Part shown: positions 1 through 11,785 of the stretch, piece after piece
Layout of the letters: each line of letters begins with the position of its first letter
Numbering within the stretch: the stretch's first letter is position 1
DNA from: Lytechinus variegatus
Taxonomy: Eukaryota; Echinodermata; Echinoidea; Temnopleuroida; Toxopneustidae
Direction: 5' to 3'
Length of the DNA: 64,000 nt
Assembly (NCBI RefSeq): GCF_018143015.1
Contig: NC_054741.1
Location: 62,493,197-62,557,196 of the forward strand
Position numbers and translations under genes: made by a program
Notes under the pieces: generated by a model
The model's database searches: none
Told to the model about the DNA's origin: nothing
What the model saw: only the letters and a program-made list of their open reading frames with translations

Positions 1-628
1 CTTAAAACTTGACATCCCACAGAAAATGTTACCGAACTGAATCATTTTTACTGGTTACTCACATTACATGATGGTTACTCACGTTACAAAGTTACTCACG
101 TTACAGTTTTTCTTCATCAATTTTATAAAAAAATTGTACTTTTTAATGATTTTGATAGTCATCACTGTGTCAAAGATTGTTTGAAGGAAGAGAATTTAAA
201 ATCCCACCAATTAACTGTGAAGAATTTTTCTCTCAGAAAACAAAGTCAGTTTTTTCGGTTACTCACGTTACATCACCTGAACAGGTTGCAATATTTATTT
301 TTGAATGAGTACTACAAATTTACTTGAAAAGCTGTTGTGTATTTTAAGTAATTTGACTCTTCTAAACTTCAGAAATATATAAAGTGGTATGTTGTTGCAA
401 CAACAAAATGGTAATAAGGTATATTTCATTTTTCACTATTTTTCTTGTATTTTGGTACACAATGGAAGACACAACTTTTGACCATTTTTTTTCCAAAGTA
501 TACATATGAAAATGAACTTTTTATTTCTTGTTCCTGAAACTATCATGTATGAAGGACTTAAAGTATTAAAAAATTCAAGAAAATATTGAATTTGAATTTT
601 TAAGCTCATGTCCACCAACCTGTGGAAT
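1..628. other. AT-rich intergenic stretch with a short recurring motif
   Basis: No coding potential is visible. The motif GGTTACTCACGTTACA or a close variant occurs near 53, 73, 90 and 257, which suggests a worn interspersed repeat. The stretch runs into the first copy of the DR1-bearing repeat family. Confidence 0.4.
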
Positions 629-631
629 TGC

Positions 632-1453
632 CCACAAGTTTCATTAAACAGATCCATAAACTTTCAAAGTTATGATGGTAATTCAACAGATACACCCAGT
701 TCGGCCAAAGTTCATTGACCTTTGACCTTGGTCATGTGACCTGAAACGTGCACAGGATGTTCAGAGATACTTGATTACTATAATATTCAAGTTTAATGAA
801 CTAGACCAATAAACTTTCAAAGTTATGATGGTAATTCAACAGATATCCCCAATTCGGCCAAGTTCATTGACCCTAAATGACCTTTGACCTCAATCATGAG
901 ACCTGAAACTTGCACAAAATGTTCAGTGATGCTTGATTACTATTATGTCCAAGTTTCATGAATCAGATCCATAAACTTTCAAAGTTATGATGGGAATTCA
1001 ACAGATATCCGCAATTCGGCCAAAGTTCATTGACCCTAAATGACCTTTGACCTTGGTCATGTGACGTGAAACTCAAGCAGGATGTTCAGTGATACTTGAT
1101 TAACCTTATGTCCAAGTTTCATGAACTAGGTCCATATATTTTCTAAGTTATGATGACATTTCAAAAACTTAACCTCAGGTTAAGATTTCGATGTTGATCC
1201 CTCCAACATGGTCTAAGTTCATTGACCCTAAATGACCTTTGACCTTGGTCATGTGACATGAAACTCTAATAGGATGTTCAGTAATACTTGATTAACCTTA
1301 TGGCCAAGTTTTATTAACTAGGTCCATATACTTTCTAAGTTATGATGTCATTTCAAAAACTTAACCTCAGGTTAAGATTTGATGTTGACGCCGCCGCCGC
1401 CGTCGGAAAAGCGGCGCCTATAGTCTCACTCTGCTTCGCAGGTGAGACAAAAA
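632..1453 (+). repeat. DR1-bearing interspersed repeat, 5'-truncated copy
   Basis: Copy of a dispersed family made of ~163-bp internal units followed by a terminal GC-rich module. The right end reads GGCGCCTATAGTCTCAC and then GCAGGTGAGACAAAAA, as in the copies near 15.2, 39.2 and 55.6 kb. The left end of the family (ACAAGTGGAATGCC) is missing here. Perfect AGGTCAAAGGTCA sites, read on the minus strand, lie at 716-728, 878-890, 1041-1053 and 1233-1245. No reading frame is conserved, so it is a non-autonomous element. Confidence 0.85.
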
Positions 1454-1544
1454 CCACTAGTTTACAAAAATATGGCACATTTTATTCACAAGATATGAGA
1501 ATTTGAACTTCCCTTTTTAATGACATATCAAAATTAAGGTAGTA

Positions 1545-2960
1545 ACTGCGAAAGCAATATCGATATCACATTCGTAAATTGTTGATGCACTCTCCATTCG
1601 TTTGTAATTTTGACTGCTATTTTGGGAGTGATTCCAGCGTCCAAGTCGCAAGAAAACATTGGTAAAGTACCATTTTCATACCTTTTATTAATATCTTTGA
1701 CATTTTTTCATTGATTAGAAATCGTAGTTGATAAATCTTTAGAGTGTAAATTCGATGACTACAAAAAGCACATCGAAATCTGGACAGTCAATTGACAAAA
1801 GGGAGGGCGTGATAACACATGCGAGCTCACACTAACACTCTACCATCGGTAAATGGGGATGAAAGTAAAATGTCAGAAATTGTTGAATAAATCCCCAGAA
1901 ACGACACGCAGTTGTTCCTGTCTAGGTGAGTAGCGGAACAAATTTTGGCTAACATTATTCCCATTATTATTAAGAAGAAATGTTACCCGACAACTCAAAA
2001 ATCCATTGACATTACGTAAACACGTTCATAGTGCGAGGTTGGTAAAGGCTTTGTTATTTGTAACCGTACTATTGGCGTATACTATAGGCTATAGCATCAG
2101 AGCTACCAAGTCTCACGCATTGTGCGTGAGACTCACGCATTCAGGGTCCGTCTCACGATCTCACGCATGGCACCCATTTTTCTCACGCATTGGGACCCAA
2201 CAGAAAAAATAGAGAAAAAGTAGCATTATTCGCTAGATTATACGACTGGCCGACCGCCTTCGCATCTAGCCCAGCACGCGAGACGAAACGAGAGTGCAGT
2301 CAGCGCACAGCTAGTACGTGATACGATGAATGGCGTGCGTGCATCGCATGGTTTTGTAGTATGGATCGATATCATGATGAAGCCCATATCTCATGCGCGC
2401 GCGTTGCGCACGCGCCTTTTGGCAACGTACGAGTGTAAGTACCGGTACTGGCCGCGCGCGCGCGCAGAGACACCGAGTCATGAAAATCTCACGCATAACA
2501 TTTTTTTGAACTTGGCATCTCTGTAGCATACTAACCTCGCAATTCGTGTGAGTGGGAGCGACTAGCACAATCAGTAGTAGACAGGAATAACCGTCGTTTC
2601 TGGGGATTTATTCAACAATTTCTGACATTTTACTTTAATCCCCATTCACCGACGGTAAAGTGTCCGTGTGGGCTCCCATTTGTTATAACACCAGCACTTT
2701 TGTCCGACCAGAGTCCAAAGTTTGGGGTTATATAACACATCAAGGTTACAATCTAAGGATATGTAAACTACAAATTAAAAATATTTAATTATTCAATTTT
2801 AAAATACTTTAAACGATATAGATGAAAATGCATGAAAATTATACTTTACCAATGTTTAGTTGGGAAAAGCACAGCTAAATCGATCCAAATTAAGGCAGTC
2901 AAACTATGAAATACTTACAAACGAACGGAGAGGGCACAACGAAAAATTGTGTACAACGGA
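1545..2960. repeat. Large foldback (long inverted repeat) element
   Basis: The left arm (about 1545-1926) is matched in inverse orientation by the right arm (about 2578-2950). The clearest matching blocks are 1866-1915 against 2585-2640, and the ACATTGGTAAAGTA block near 1657 against TACTTTACCAATGT near 2842. Arms are roughly 370-380 bp with scattered mismatches and a ~650-bp GC-richer loop. The loop holds CTCACGCAT at least five times (near 2112, 2131, 2160, 2182, 2488) and a CGCG-rich block at 2395-2465. Short frames inside the loop look spurious. Confidence 0.7.
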
Positions 2961-2979
2961 TAGCGGAGCGTGAATGTAG

Positions 2980-3890
2980 CGGTCGTGTACAGTTTTGCTT
3001 ATTACATGACGTCATCCAGCCCCTGCCGAGAACCAATTTATGAATGAAAATATAGTAAGCATGCGCAGTGCGAGCCTTTTATTTCCCCACACAGAATTCC
3101 ACCAAAACAAGTGTGCAATTCTCTATCACCTCGTACCAAAATCGACCTAGAATTTCACTTTCCCGTATTTTATATGAATTATGAAAGGTATTCTCGGAGG
3201 ATCTATTTTCTCACCGATACTGCACAGGTAAGCAAATTTCGATTACTTCTTGCTTTTCCGTCAAAATCTTACGAATTAGCGTCTATATGCCATCGTGTTC
3301 GTTGGAATTTGTAGAGTCTATCGCAACGTGCACAAAGTCAATTGGCTTCCGGGTTTCGGAGCGTCGCCTGAATATGCATGAAATTGCAGAGTTTCGATAA
3401 TTTTCGATCGATACCGGAGCGATCCGATCACGAACCAAAACTATTTACGGCGTACACAACGTGACCGGATATCGTTATCGCTATCGATACTTCCGCACGC
3501 AGTCCGAAGGAATTATTTTTGGGACCACGTGGTCATGACGTGATCTGCGCGATTGACCAATCAGCGGTCTTCGAATCGCTGTGCGGAGACGATCTATCCG
3601 TTGTACACAGTCTATGGACAATTGTTCGTTGTGGAGGGCGTCAACAATATACGAATGTGATATCGATATTGCATTCCACCAGCACACCTACAAGGCAATA
3701 ATACGATATGACACACTCACGAAGACAAAAGATAATAGTTATATTAATCGCGATATATCGAGACATTACCGATAATGACGTCATTCAAGATGGCAACTTG
3801 CAAGAAAAACCGTCAGGTCAGGAGAAAATGTATTACATGACAGATTTCTCAATCATCCAGTGGATTTTTTTCGATAACTCCGGTCCAAGG
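2980..3890 (+). promoter_or_regulatory. Promoter-like zone with CRE, NRF1, CCAAT and YY1-type motifs
   Basis: This zone contains more CpG than its surroundings. Perfect CRE palindromes TGACGTCA lie at 3007-3014 and 3776-3783, with a half-type TGACGTGA at 3537. GCATGCGCAG (NRF1-like) is at 3059-3068, CCAAT at 3557-3561, and AAGATGGC (YY1-like) at 3787-3794. Good 5' splice sites follow on the plus strand: ACAG|GTAAGC after 3227 and CCAAG|GTATGC after 3889. Together these resemble one or two promoters each with a non-coding first exon. The downstream gene is unknown; UBE2G1 is a candidate but the distance is 17 kb. Confidence 0.35.
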
Positions 3891-4660
3891 TATGCAATTA
3901 CTTAAATTATTTGTATTTCCCTGATAATATAGGCCCTATCATTAAACTGTAAATTTAGCTAAAAAAACAGTTTTAAATCGCGATCTATAAAACGCTAGTT
4001 CACTATACATTGTCTGTAGCCACGGACCCCCAACCTCTTCAGTCTATGTATGGTGAGTGGAGCCAACGTAGTTCAGTGGAACAACCAAAATACAGAGACT
4101 GAAGCTTGTGGTCTATAGCAGTAGCACTAGCACACAGCCACAGGCGCAGGCCTGGCGCGATTCGCCAGAATTTACGGGATCGGGAGGAGGCAGCCGGCAG
4201 CGGACAGCGTGTGGTTCGTGATGGGAAGGCAACGGCTGGCATCGACTTCTCAAAACGCATCAACTTCTCAAAAACATAACACCATATTTCTCCTCTAAAA
4301 TGTGCAAAATTTCTTAACGAACTGATATCATGTCACAGCAGCCTTACCTGTCATCCCACAATCGGCACATATTTCTCCTGGACTTCGTTGTTTTCCTCTC
4401 ATGTTTGAAACGATTCCGGGAATAAAGTTCCAGCGATTTAGCAGCAGCTGAGAAACCGGAAGTTAAACTGAGATCGCGCGCTCCATTATATCGCGCGCCA
4501 CGTACCGGGCACTCCCGTGTTATGAAAAGATGTCGAGAATTATTTTTCTACGAATAGTGTCATGTCCCCAATTTTGGGTGAATAAAATCATTGTCATTGC
4601 CATTGTAGCTCCTTTTACTGCTCGAAAAGTTTGGGTTTTTGGTTCGGGGTATTAATTATG
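3891..4660. other. Unannotated non-coding stretch
   Basis: No supported gene. The 74-codon minus-strand frame at 4039-4263 lies in unremarkable GC-richer sequence and has no recognisable domain. A CGCGCGCTCC/TCGCGCGCCA patch near 4475-4500 is CpG-rich but has no other promoter features. Confidence 0.4.
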
Positions 4661-4666
4661 AGATTG

Positions 4667-5703
4667 CAGGGTGGATCCAACTTTCGTCAATACTGACAAT
4701 AGGGGGGGGGGGGGGGGGCGGGGGCGAAAAATGCTAAAAATTTTCTCGATTGGCCGCTATAATCTGATTTTTTGTTGGTTTTTAAGGGGGGGGAGTCCTA
4801 ACTAACTTAGACTGAAGTTTTAAGTATGTGTTTGTTTTTATTGTTATAAACAAGATAATGTATCTCATGTGGTCTTAATATATAATGTGAGCGCGAAGCG
4901 CGAGCTCAAATTCTTTGACATTTTTGTCCTTAGACCTGAAGATTCTGAGGATATTTTATTATCATGAAAGAGTCCAACTAAACAATGCAAGCGCGAAGCG
5001 CGAGCCAAATTTTTTATTATAGTAACGTGAAAAGGGACTCAATTAGAACTGTTTTTTTTGGGGGGGGGGTAATTAATAAAGAGGATACAAGTATCACCAA
5101 TCAAATAATGCGAGCTCAAAATTTTTGCTATTCCGACCTGAAAACTGGATAGTCTAAGCGCGTTTTTTTTAATTTAAATAAAGAACAAGCTGTGTGTCTC
5201 AAACAATTAATTGCGAGCGCGAAGCACGAGCTTAATATTTTGATATACTGACATGATAAAGGAGCATTTTGACAAATTTTGGTAAGAATTTTCAAAGAGG
5301 ATGAAAATTTTGATATATAAAAACAATTTGTGTAAATCAAACAAAATAATGAAAGCGTGATGTGCGAGCTATAATATTGTGTGCAAATTGATTTCAAAAC
5401 TGGATATATAAGTGCCATTTAATCCCCTTGAATGGGATTCATTACACAGACAATAAGAGCCCAAAGCGCGAGCGAAAATTTTTGTATAAAGTCTATTTTC
5501 CAATTCTTTCCCCACCTTTTTCTTGTTTCCTTTCTGTTTCTGTTTCTGTTTGTGGTAACTCCCGTAGGAGTTCGGCCCCCTCCTGGATCCGCACCTGGTT
5601 TTTCATAGTTTCTATCAAGTTAAAGAGTACACTTTTTTCTGCAGGTTGTCCAAAAATGGGGGGGGGCGGGGCCGGCTCGGCCCCCTCCTCGGATCCGCGC
5701 CTG
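4667..5703. mobile_element. hAT-like non-autonomous element with GCGCGAAGCGCG internal repeats
   Basis: The left end reads CAGGGTGGATCC, followed by a poly-G run at about 4702-4719. The right end, on the opposite strand, reads CCAGGCGCGGATCC, giving imperfect terminal inverted repeats. Inside are spaced copies of the hairpin motif GAGCGCGAAGCGCGAGC near 4889, 4990, 5212, 5350 (decayed) and 5459, each followed by an AAATTTT-type stretch. I could not confirm a target-site duplication. The frames at 5128-5418 and 5428-5709 are not convincing genes. Confidence 0.5.
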
Positions 5704-5709
5704 GATTGA

Positions 5710-6890
5710 CCCACCCTGGTCGTTTCCCCATCCCCTAAAAAAAATTAAGGATGTAGGTGAGCGGCCACTCGATTTTTTTTTTAGCAAATGTCACTGAAAG
5801 GGGCATAAGAAATGAAATTAGGGCGAAATTAAGAGAGCCGAGCAAAGTACAACAACATATCAATTTGTTTGCGCTCCTTTTTTGCAGTGCGTAGCGTGTT
5901 AAATTATTTCCCTATGGAGAATAATAGAAAATACGCCGTTTTTGAGGGATTTGCTAAGATATCTCCCAAACGCGTCAACAAGGTGATCTATCAAAACAGA
6001 ATAGAATAGAGCAGATTCTCACCTTGAACATGATATGATTTTCATTTAATTTTATTCAAATTAAGTTCTGTCACTTTTGAGGTTTTTGGAACCTTTCTTG
6101 ATGATTTTGGAAATCCATTTGTACATGAGCCAATGGGCAAGTGCGGGAAACGAAACGTTTGGTGCGACTTCACATTGTTGTAAAAAAATATATACGTCAC
6201 AATAGACCCTATCAAAAAAAGACATTTTGCAGAAAATGCTGTAGATTGCGAATATCTAAGAATGATTTTGATTGGATAAAAAAAAACCTCTGTCACTTTT
6301 CACATTTGCAAAAGCTTTTGCAATAATTGGTCACTATAGTTTGGCGGGTTCAGCCGATGGCATTGTGTGTACACAGTACACACGCATAGCTAGGCAACGC
6401 AGCGCGTGAAGAATTTTGCACGTTTTCATTTATTCGTACAGCGACGACTTGAGTGTATGTCGGATAGGACCGTACCATTTTTGACCGGGGGTGTGCCAAT
6501 GAATGCAAGTGATCAAGAAGAGTTACAAAACTGAAGGGAGTGAGAAAACAAGGAAAGTGAGAGGGAAATTTATGAAAACAAGTAATGCGAGGAAAAATGA
6601 CAAGAAAAGGAGAGAAAGGAGAAGAAGTGAAAACACGCAGCTGAGTGCGCTCACGATATGTAAGTTGAACACCCCTGCACCGCAATGTAGCAGCCCGCCA
6701 CTATACACGTAGACTGCCTGCACGATGCGAAGACAGCGGCGCGTATTAGTGACTGTGCGTTAAACGTCCCATTTCTATGCCTTATAAAAGGAGCGTTTTT
6801 TGTACACAACAAATTGATATGTTGTGATTTTCTACTCCATTGCTCCGTATTAAATTTTCATTTCATTTTTTCCTACTTTAGTTCCTGTCT
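5710..6890. other. Unannotated non-coding stretch
   Basis: No supported gene. It contains a purine-rich tract at about 6535-6640, which creates overlapping short frames on both strands, and CpG-bearing sequence at 6340-6480. Nothing recognisable was found in translation. Confidence 0.4.
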
Positions 6891-6891
6891 C

Positions 6892-7096
6892 CAGTGGCGT
6901 ACGTACAGATGGGGGGGGGGCTGGGGCGCCCGTCCCCTCAAACAACTTTCACGTCCACGAAACAAAAAGAGAATGAGGGGAGGAAAAGAGGACTTTGCAT
7001 TTTCTGAATCACTCTCTCTCGCAACTTTATTTCATAAATTTTGCCCAAAGCACCTTATCTGGCCCCCTCAAAAATTGTTGGCTAATTACGCCACTG
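6892..7096. mobile_element. Short hAT-like MITE
   Basis: The element starts CAGTGGCGTACGTAC and ends ATTACGCCACTG, imperfect terminal inverted repeats of the CAGTGGCGTA type common in hAT elements. The flanking octamers (CCTGTCTC and TCTGTCAC) agree at six of eight positions, consistent with an aged 8-bp target duplication. It has a poly-G run just inside the left end. Confidence 0.6.
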
Positions 7097-8330
7097 TCTG
7101 TCACCTCCTTCCTTCTCTAGTTCTAGGGGATGGGGGCTATAAGAAATCAGTTCTTCTAGAGCTCTTTCAGAATTGTATACGAGTACTTCAATAGAAACTA
7201 AAAAAAAAAACGAACTGAATTGCTTTAACGTCAATGGAAGTAATAAGCTGTACAAAAAAAAGTTTTGACAACTTGAATTACCATACAGTTAAGTATTCCT
7301 TTTAGCAGTACGACCTAAACAGATAGTAGCATATTCACGCTGACGTTGACCGAAAATCAATATTGATCAGTTCTATTATTTCATTATTGAGCGGGTTTGA
7401 GGGAGTTAAAAAAAAAATCACAAATGGGTATGAGAACTTTATGTAACTTGCATGTTTGTAAAATTGATCACAATTCGGCCTTTGGCTGCGATAATCTTTT
7501 AATAAAGTATTTTATCTATCTATCTATTCTTGCCTGAAAACAGTTCGCTGTTCGGGAATGACTGATGCCGAACACGGTTGTCGAATCACCGACGGCCGGG
7601 AAAGGATGTAGAGATTCAAACATGAACGTGATGATTAAGCAGGAAGTTATTTCTACTGCCCCTGTATTTGCCATTTGCAAAAAAAAAACTGTTTTTGAAA
7701 AATGCAGAAGAAAGCAATATTACCGAAAAGAGATTAATATGAAGATTATATAAACATTGCATTTTACAACGCCAGTTTGTGAGCGAAGCGAGTCGAAAAT
7801 TCAGCTTTTAGCTATGAAGAAAGTGCTAAATTCCCTTAAAACTACATAAAAGCAAACGTGTCATTGGTTTGGATAGTTAAAATGCGAGGGAGCATAGCAA
7901 ACGAACGTTTAAAGGCTTTGCATTTTTCTTTTTCTGTTAAGAGTGGTTTGTTTGCTATTCATTTTACTTGTCTTTAACTTAAGCAGAATGATATTATGCA
8001 TGGGAATTATGGGAAGTAGGCCATATAGCATTATTCTCTCTCATGGTGAATTACATGGGACAATTAGGCCTACACTTATATCTGTGATGGAAATGAAAAA
8101 ATAGCATTTCCATTCAGAGCTCTCATTTAGTGGCCAAATGTCATCTGTATCTTCAGGCAAAATGCCCGTTAGATAGAAAAAAATCGATGTAATATCTGAC
8201 AAAATGAAAACAATAAATAGGGCACATTTTTTAATCAAGAAAATGGCCCTTCAATCAAAGATCTCTTTTCAGGAGGGTTATCCACCAACTAAGTTCACTT
8301 CCACCGCTCCTATACTAGTAGCAAACTAGT
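7097..8330. other. Unannotated non-coding stretch
   Basis: No supported gene. It includes a short (CTAT)n run near 7515 and a GAGCGAAGCGAG motif near 7781 that shares the GCGAAGC core of the hairpin repeats. The small frames at 7565-7753 (+) and 8041-8238 (-) have no recognisable content. Confidence 0.4.
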
Positions 8331-8331
8331 A

Positions 8332-8560
8332 ACATAGGCGGATCCAGGGGGGCCAAAGGCGGAGCAAAAAAGAAAAAAAGGGGAAAAAGAAAAAGTAGGG
8401 AAAAGACAGGGGAAAAAAAGAAGGGGAAACATAAGAGGAGTTAGGCGAGTGAATAAAATAAGAGTGGAAGACTTTGAAAATAAAAATAATAAAAAAAATC
8501 TTTCATATCACTATATACAGTTTTAGCTCGCGCTTCGCGCTCGCATTGCCTTTTAGGTGA
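8332..8560 (-). mobile_element. Fragment of GCGCGAAGCGCG repeat element
   Basis: It begins with ATAGGCGGATCCAGGGGGG, resembling ends of the elements at 4.7-5.7 kb, runs through a purine-rich tract, and ends near the inverse hairpin motif GCTCGCGCTTCGCGCTCGC at about 8526-8545. It appears truncated. Confidence 0.45.
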
Positions 8561-8621
8561 TATCTTGCTCAATATGGAGCTTAAAATATTTTAAATTTAA
8601 TAATCAAATTGTCCCGTTTCT

Positions 8622-8673
8622 ACTTTTTTTTCAGACGATATATCTGAAGTGTCTGATATCGTCTGAAAAAAAG
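8622..8673. repeat. Short near-perfect hairpin
   Basis: The arm ACTTTTTTTTCAGACGATA (8622-8640) is answered by TATCGTCTGAAAAAAAGT (8656-8673) across a ~15-base loop. Only the length of the T run differs between arms. Confidence 0.75.
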
Positions 8674-8679
8674 TAAACA

Positions 8680-9515
8680 ACAATAAAAACTTGTTTTAAT
8701 AGGAAAAGGAAAAATCAGACCAGTTGATATAGGTGAAAGTTTGAACAATATCAGACAAACAATAAGAAAGCTATATATCAATTTTTAAAAGTTGTAAATA
8801 TTGGTAATCACTACCCTTATAGGCACTTCAAATTGGCCGTATATGACTTGTGATGTCATATACTGATGTAAGGCAAGGACTACTCTTCCATGTACTCCAA
8901 TACATAAAATGGCTAAAATGTCGTTTTCACAAGTTTTACTTCAAATGATGTTTTTCTTTCATGAGGTAATAAAACAATTAAACATACTACCTGTCTATAT
9001 TTACACTACTGTCCCAGGGGAATGGGTACTAAGCAGAAAACAACAAATCCCTGGTAATTAAGTACATAATTTATGGCCTATCTTGGAAAAGTTGTCCTTG
9101 CCCCTTGTCATAATTTAGGCCTACTTGCCCAGTTGCAAAATAGAAATCTATACATAGTCTCAGGGATCTCAATTCGTAAGCATCCATAACTTCTTATTGC
9201 TTGTCCGATTTCTTTCAAAATTCTGTTTTATTTGATTTTTTCTCACTTCCAACACTGTCATGTCCAAGGCAGGATTCCCACAGACCTATGAGATTAAAGT
9301 TTCACAGATGGCGCTGTGCAGATTCTGCTGTCACTCAAAATAAGGAAAATTACTTCTTTAGAATTTCTGACAAGCCATCCCCTCAGTCCCCAAACTTCGA
9401 TCCCCCCTCTCTGGTCACTAGACATAAGTCCTGTCCAGTGGAAGGTACACTATCTGGTTTTGTATAAGAGGGTGGGGCGGACCTGAAGGTGCATCGTCTG
9501 ATCCTTCCCAGAGTC
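8680..9515. other. Unannotated non-coding stretch
   Basis: AT-rich sequence without a recognisable gene or clear repeat boundary. The frame at 9201-9467 (+) has no recognisable domain and runs into a repeat-like junction. Confidence 0.4.
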
Positions 9516-9523
9516 ACCACAGT

Positions 9524-10405
9524 TAGGCCAGGGGCGTCGATCCATTTTTCAGATGGGGGGGGGGCAAAATCATATATCAACGTTCCAAAGGCACTCGATC
9601 ACACAAAACAAACAAACTCGCCCCCCCTCACACACACACATAATATATATATTATATATGTGTGTGTGTTTGTGTGTACATAGATACAGACACGTATCTC
9701 ACAAACAAATTAATGTGAGCGCGAAGCGCGAGCTGAAATTTTTTAGTATATTGATCTTAAAACTGGAAAAGGGTAGGCATACCTGTTGAGGACTGTTTGT
9801 AGTAACTCACGAGGAAACACAGATCATGCGAGTGCCGAGAGCGAGCTGAAATTTCTTTATATTCTGAACTTAAAGCTTGATATTCTGAGCATTTTTGTTA
9901 CCAATGGTTAAGATTGGTATATAAATGAACAATAGATGCGAGCGCGAAGCGCGAGCTTAAAATTTTGATATTTCGATTTAAAAAAAAGACAGTTTAATTG
10001 ACATTTTTGATAATGAACAAGATATACATGTAGGCCTATATCCAACAAAAGATTATTGCAAATCAAAGCGGGAGTTCTTTTGAGGTTTAGAAATGAAAAA
10101 CGGGACATTCTTTTCACCTATTTAATCATGAAAAGTATGGGTTTTTGCTACAGAAATGATGCGAGCGCGAAGCGCGAGCTGAAAATGTTGATATTCCAAT
10201 CTGAAAAGCGGGCATTTTGAGCACGATTTGAAATATAGAACAAGTTGTGTATCTCAATCTCGCTTGCTGAACATTACAATCTTATTTTATTTTTTGCACA
10301 CCCGGAATTATTGGGGGGGGGGGGAAACGATATGTTTGCCCCGCCAATATTTTCATTGTTGGGGCGATCGCCCCCCTGCCCCCCCCCCCAGGATCGACGC
10401 CTCTG
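9524..10405. mobile_element. hAT-like non-autonomous element with perfect 8-bp TSD and hairpin repeats
   Basis: The direct repeat ACCACAGT lies at both 9516-9523 and 10406-10413. The element ends are CAGGGGCGTCGATCC near the left end and GGATCGACGCCTCTG at the right end, with poly-G and poly-C runs just inside. The interior carries the spaced units GTGAGCGCGAAGCGCGAGCT (about 9715), a decayed one (9826), and GCGAGCGCGAAGCGCGAGCT (about 9937 and 10160). No transposase frame is present. The 8-bp duplication and termini indicate hAT-type mobilisation in trans. Confidence 0.75.
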
Positions 10406-10451
10406 ACCACAGTCGGTATGTCAATCCCTGCTGTAGCCCCATTTCTGCTTA

Positions 10452-10940
10452 AAGGGATGGTCTAGGCTGGATCTATATCTCAATAAATAGAGTAAAATTC
10501 TCAAGAAAGCAAAATGCTGAAAATTTAATCGAAATCGGATAACAAATAACGAAGTGATTGAATTTTAAACATTTGCATTTTTCCGGTGAAACAGTTCTAG
10601 GCATGTTTTTAACCCCACTTTTTCTTCTGTATTTTATTCTATGAAATTCGGTTTATTTCATATTTTTTCTACAAGAACTAAAACGATTGGATTGACAACT
10701 GATCAGTAAGTGCATTATCTATTTATTGCCACAACTCATTTCATCATAATGGAGACACACTTCATGTAATAACATAAGGAAATGGAACTTGGAGATGTGA
10801 CATCATCAGCCCACCTAATGAATGTGCATATAACTGTTTTCACAAAATATTGATCAACTTTATAATGCAATAACTTTGTTACTTATCCGATTTTAATGAA
10901 ATTTTCAGCATTTTGCTGACTTAAAAATTGTCCAATTCTG
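10452..10940. mobile_element. MITE-like element (AAAGGGATGGTCT family)
   Basis: The left end AAAGGGATGGTCTAGGCTGG resembles the left end of the element at 44,994-45,591 (AAAGGATGCTCTGGGCTGA). The two share an interior containing GCTGAAAATTT(A/C)ATC and its inverse near the right end, giving long imperfect inverted repeats. No coding capacity. Confidence 0.6.
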
Positions 10941-11119
10941 AGGGATTTTTATATTTTGAAACTGTTAGCATACACATTTCGCCCTATTTCAGGACAGTTT
11001 ATTTCGTCATTTCTTTAATATCCAATTTTTTTATTAAATAAAACTGGAAATTTTCTCAATTAACTATTTTCAGCACAGTTTTTTTTCCTCGTGAAAGGTC
11101 GCCATCAAAGGCTACAGTC

Positions 11120-11720
11120 CAGAGCCGTCGCTATAGGGGGGGGGCGACACCCCCCTACTCTGGATATCGTCGGTAATCAGCGCTGCCATCGGGAAATATA
11201 AAGACAAGGGCGAGAGGAAAAAAGAAGGGAGAAAGAAAAAAGGGAGAAGAGAAAGAGAAAGAAAGGAAGAAGAAGAAGAAGAAGAAAAGAAGGGGAGGGG
11301 CAAAGAGAAAGAGGAAAGCAAAATGAAACTGACAAGAGAATAAAAAGAAGGAAATTGCTGTACACTAATGCGTGACCCAAAAAACGCGGGGTGTTTTTTC
11401 AGTATTGGACGCGGGCCGCGCGTGCACTCGTTAAGGGTATCAAAAACACAAATTTTCAAGTCTGAAAAGGCCCTGCGGGGCTGCGGAGTCAATTAAACGT
11501 TTAGGGTATGTTTTTTCAAATCTTTTCTTTAAAGACTAGCCAAACGTATTTAGGGTATGTTTTTCTCCCAAGGCTTTTCCCCTGGGTCATATTCTGGCGA
11601 CAACTTGTTGAGGGGCCAAAATGTGTTAAAGCCCGCGAAAAAAAAATTGTTTAGGGGGTTATTTTGCACACAGAGAAAAAAACTCGTTTAGGTGGTGTCC
11701 CGGGGGTGGTGTTTGGAAAC
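11120..11720. repeat. Purine-rich tract and degenerate element remnants
   Basis: A nearly pure purine tract covers about 11,209-11,345 (GAGAAAG/GAAGAA units). It produces long but compositionally trivial minus-strand frames rich in F, L and S. Downstream (11,350-11,720) motifs such as GTTTAGGGTATG resemble the interior of the element at 13.8-14.3 kb. Confidence 0.5.
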
Positions 11721-11785
11721 TGATTTTGTCATTTGTACACAGCAATACATTTGACTGCCTTCCAGGGCCTTGTTGTGGGCCGACG

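Noticed and set aside
3581-3905. Coding first exon for UBE2G1 in the promoter-like zone
   Set aside because: None of the three frames before the donors at 3,227 or 3,889 resembles the expected MTELQSALLLRRQLAE N-terminus.
11112-11492. 126-codon minus-strand frame rich in F, L and S
   Set aside because: Lies across a purine-rich tract with several overlapping open frames; composition artefact.
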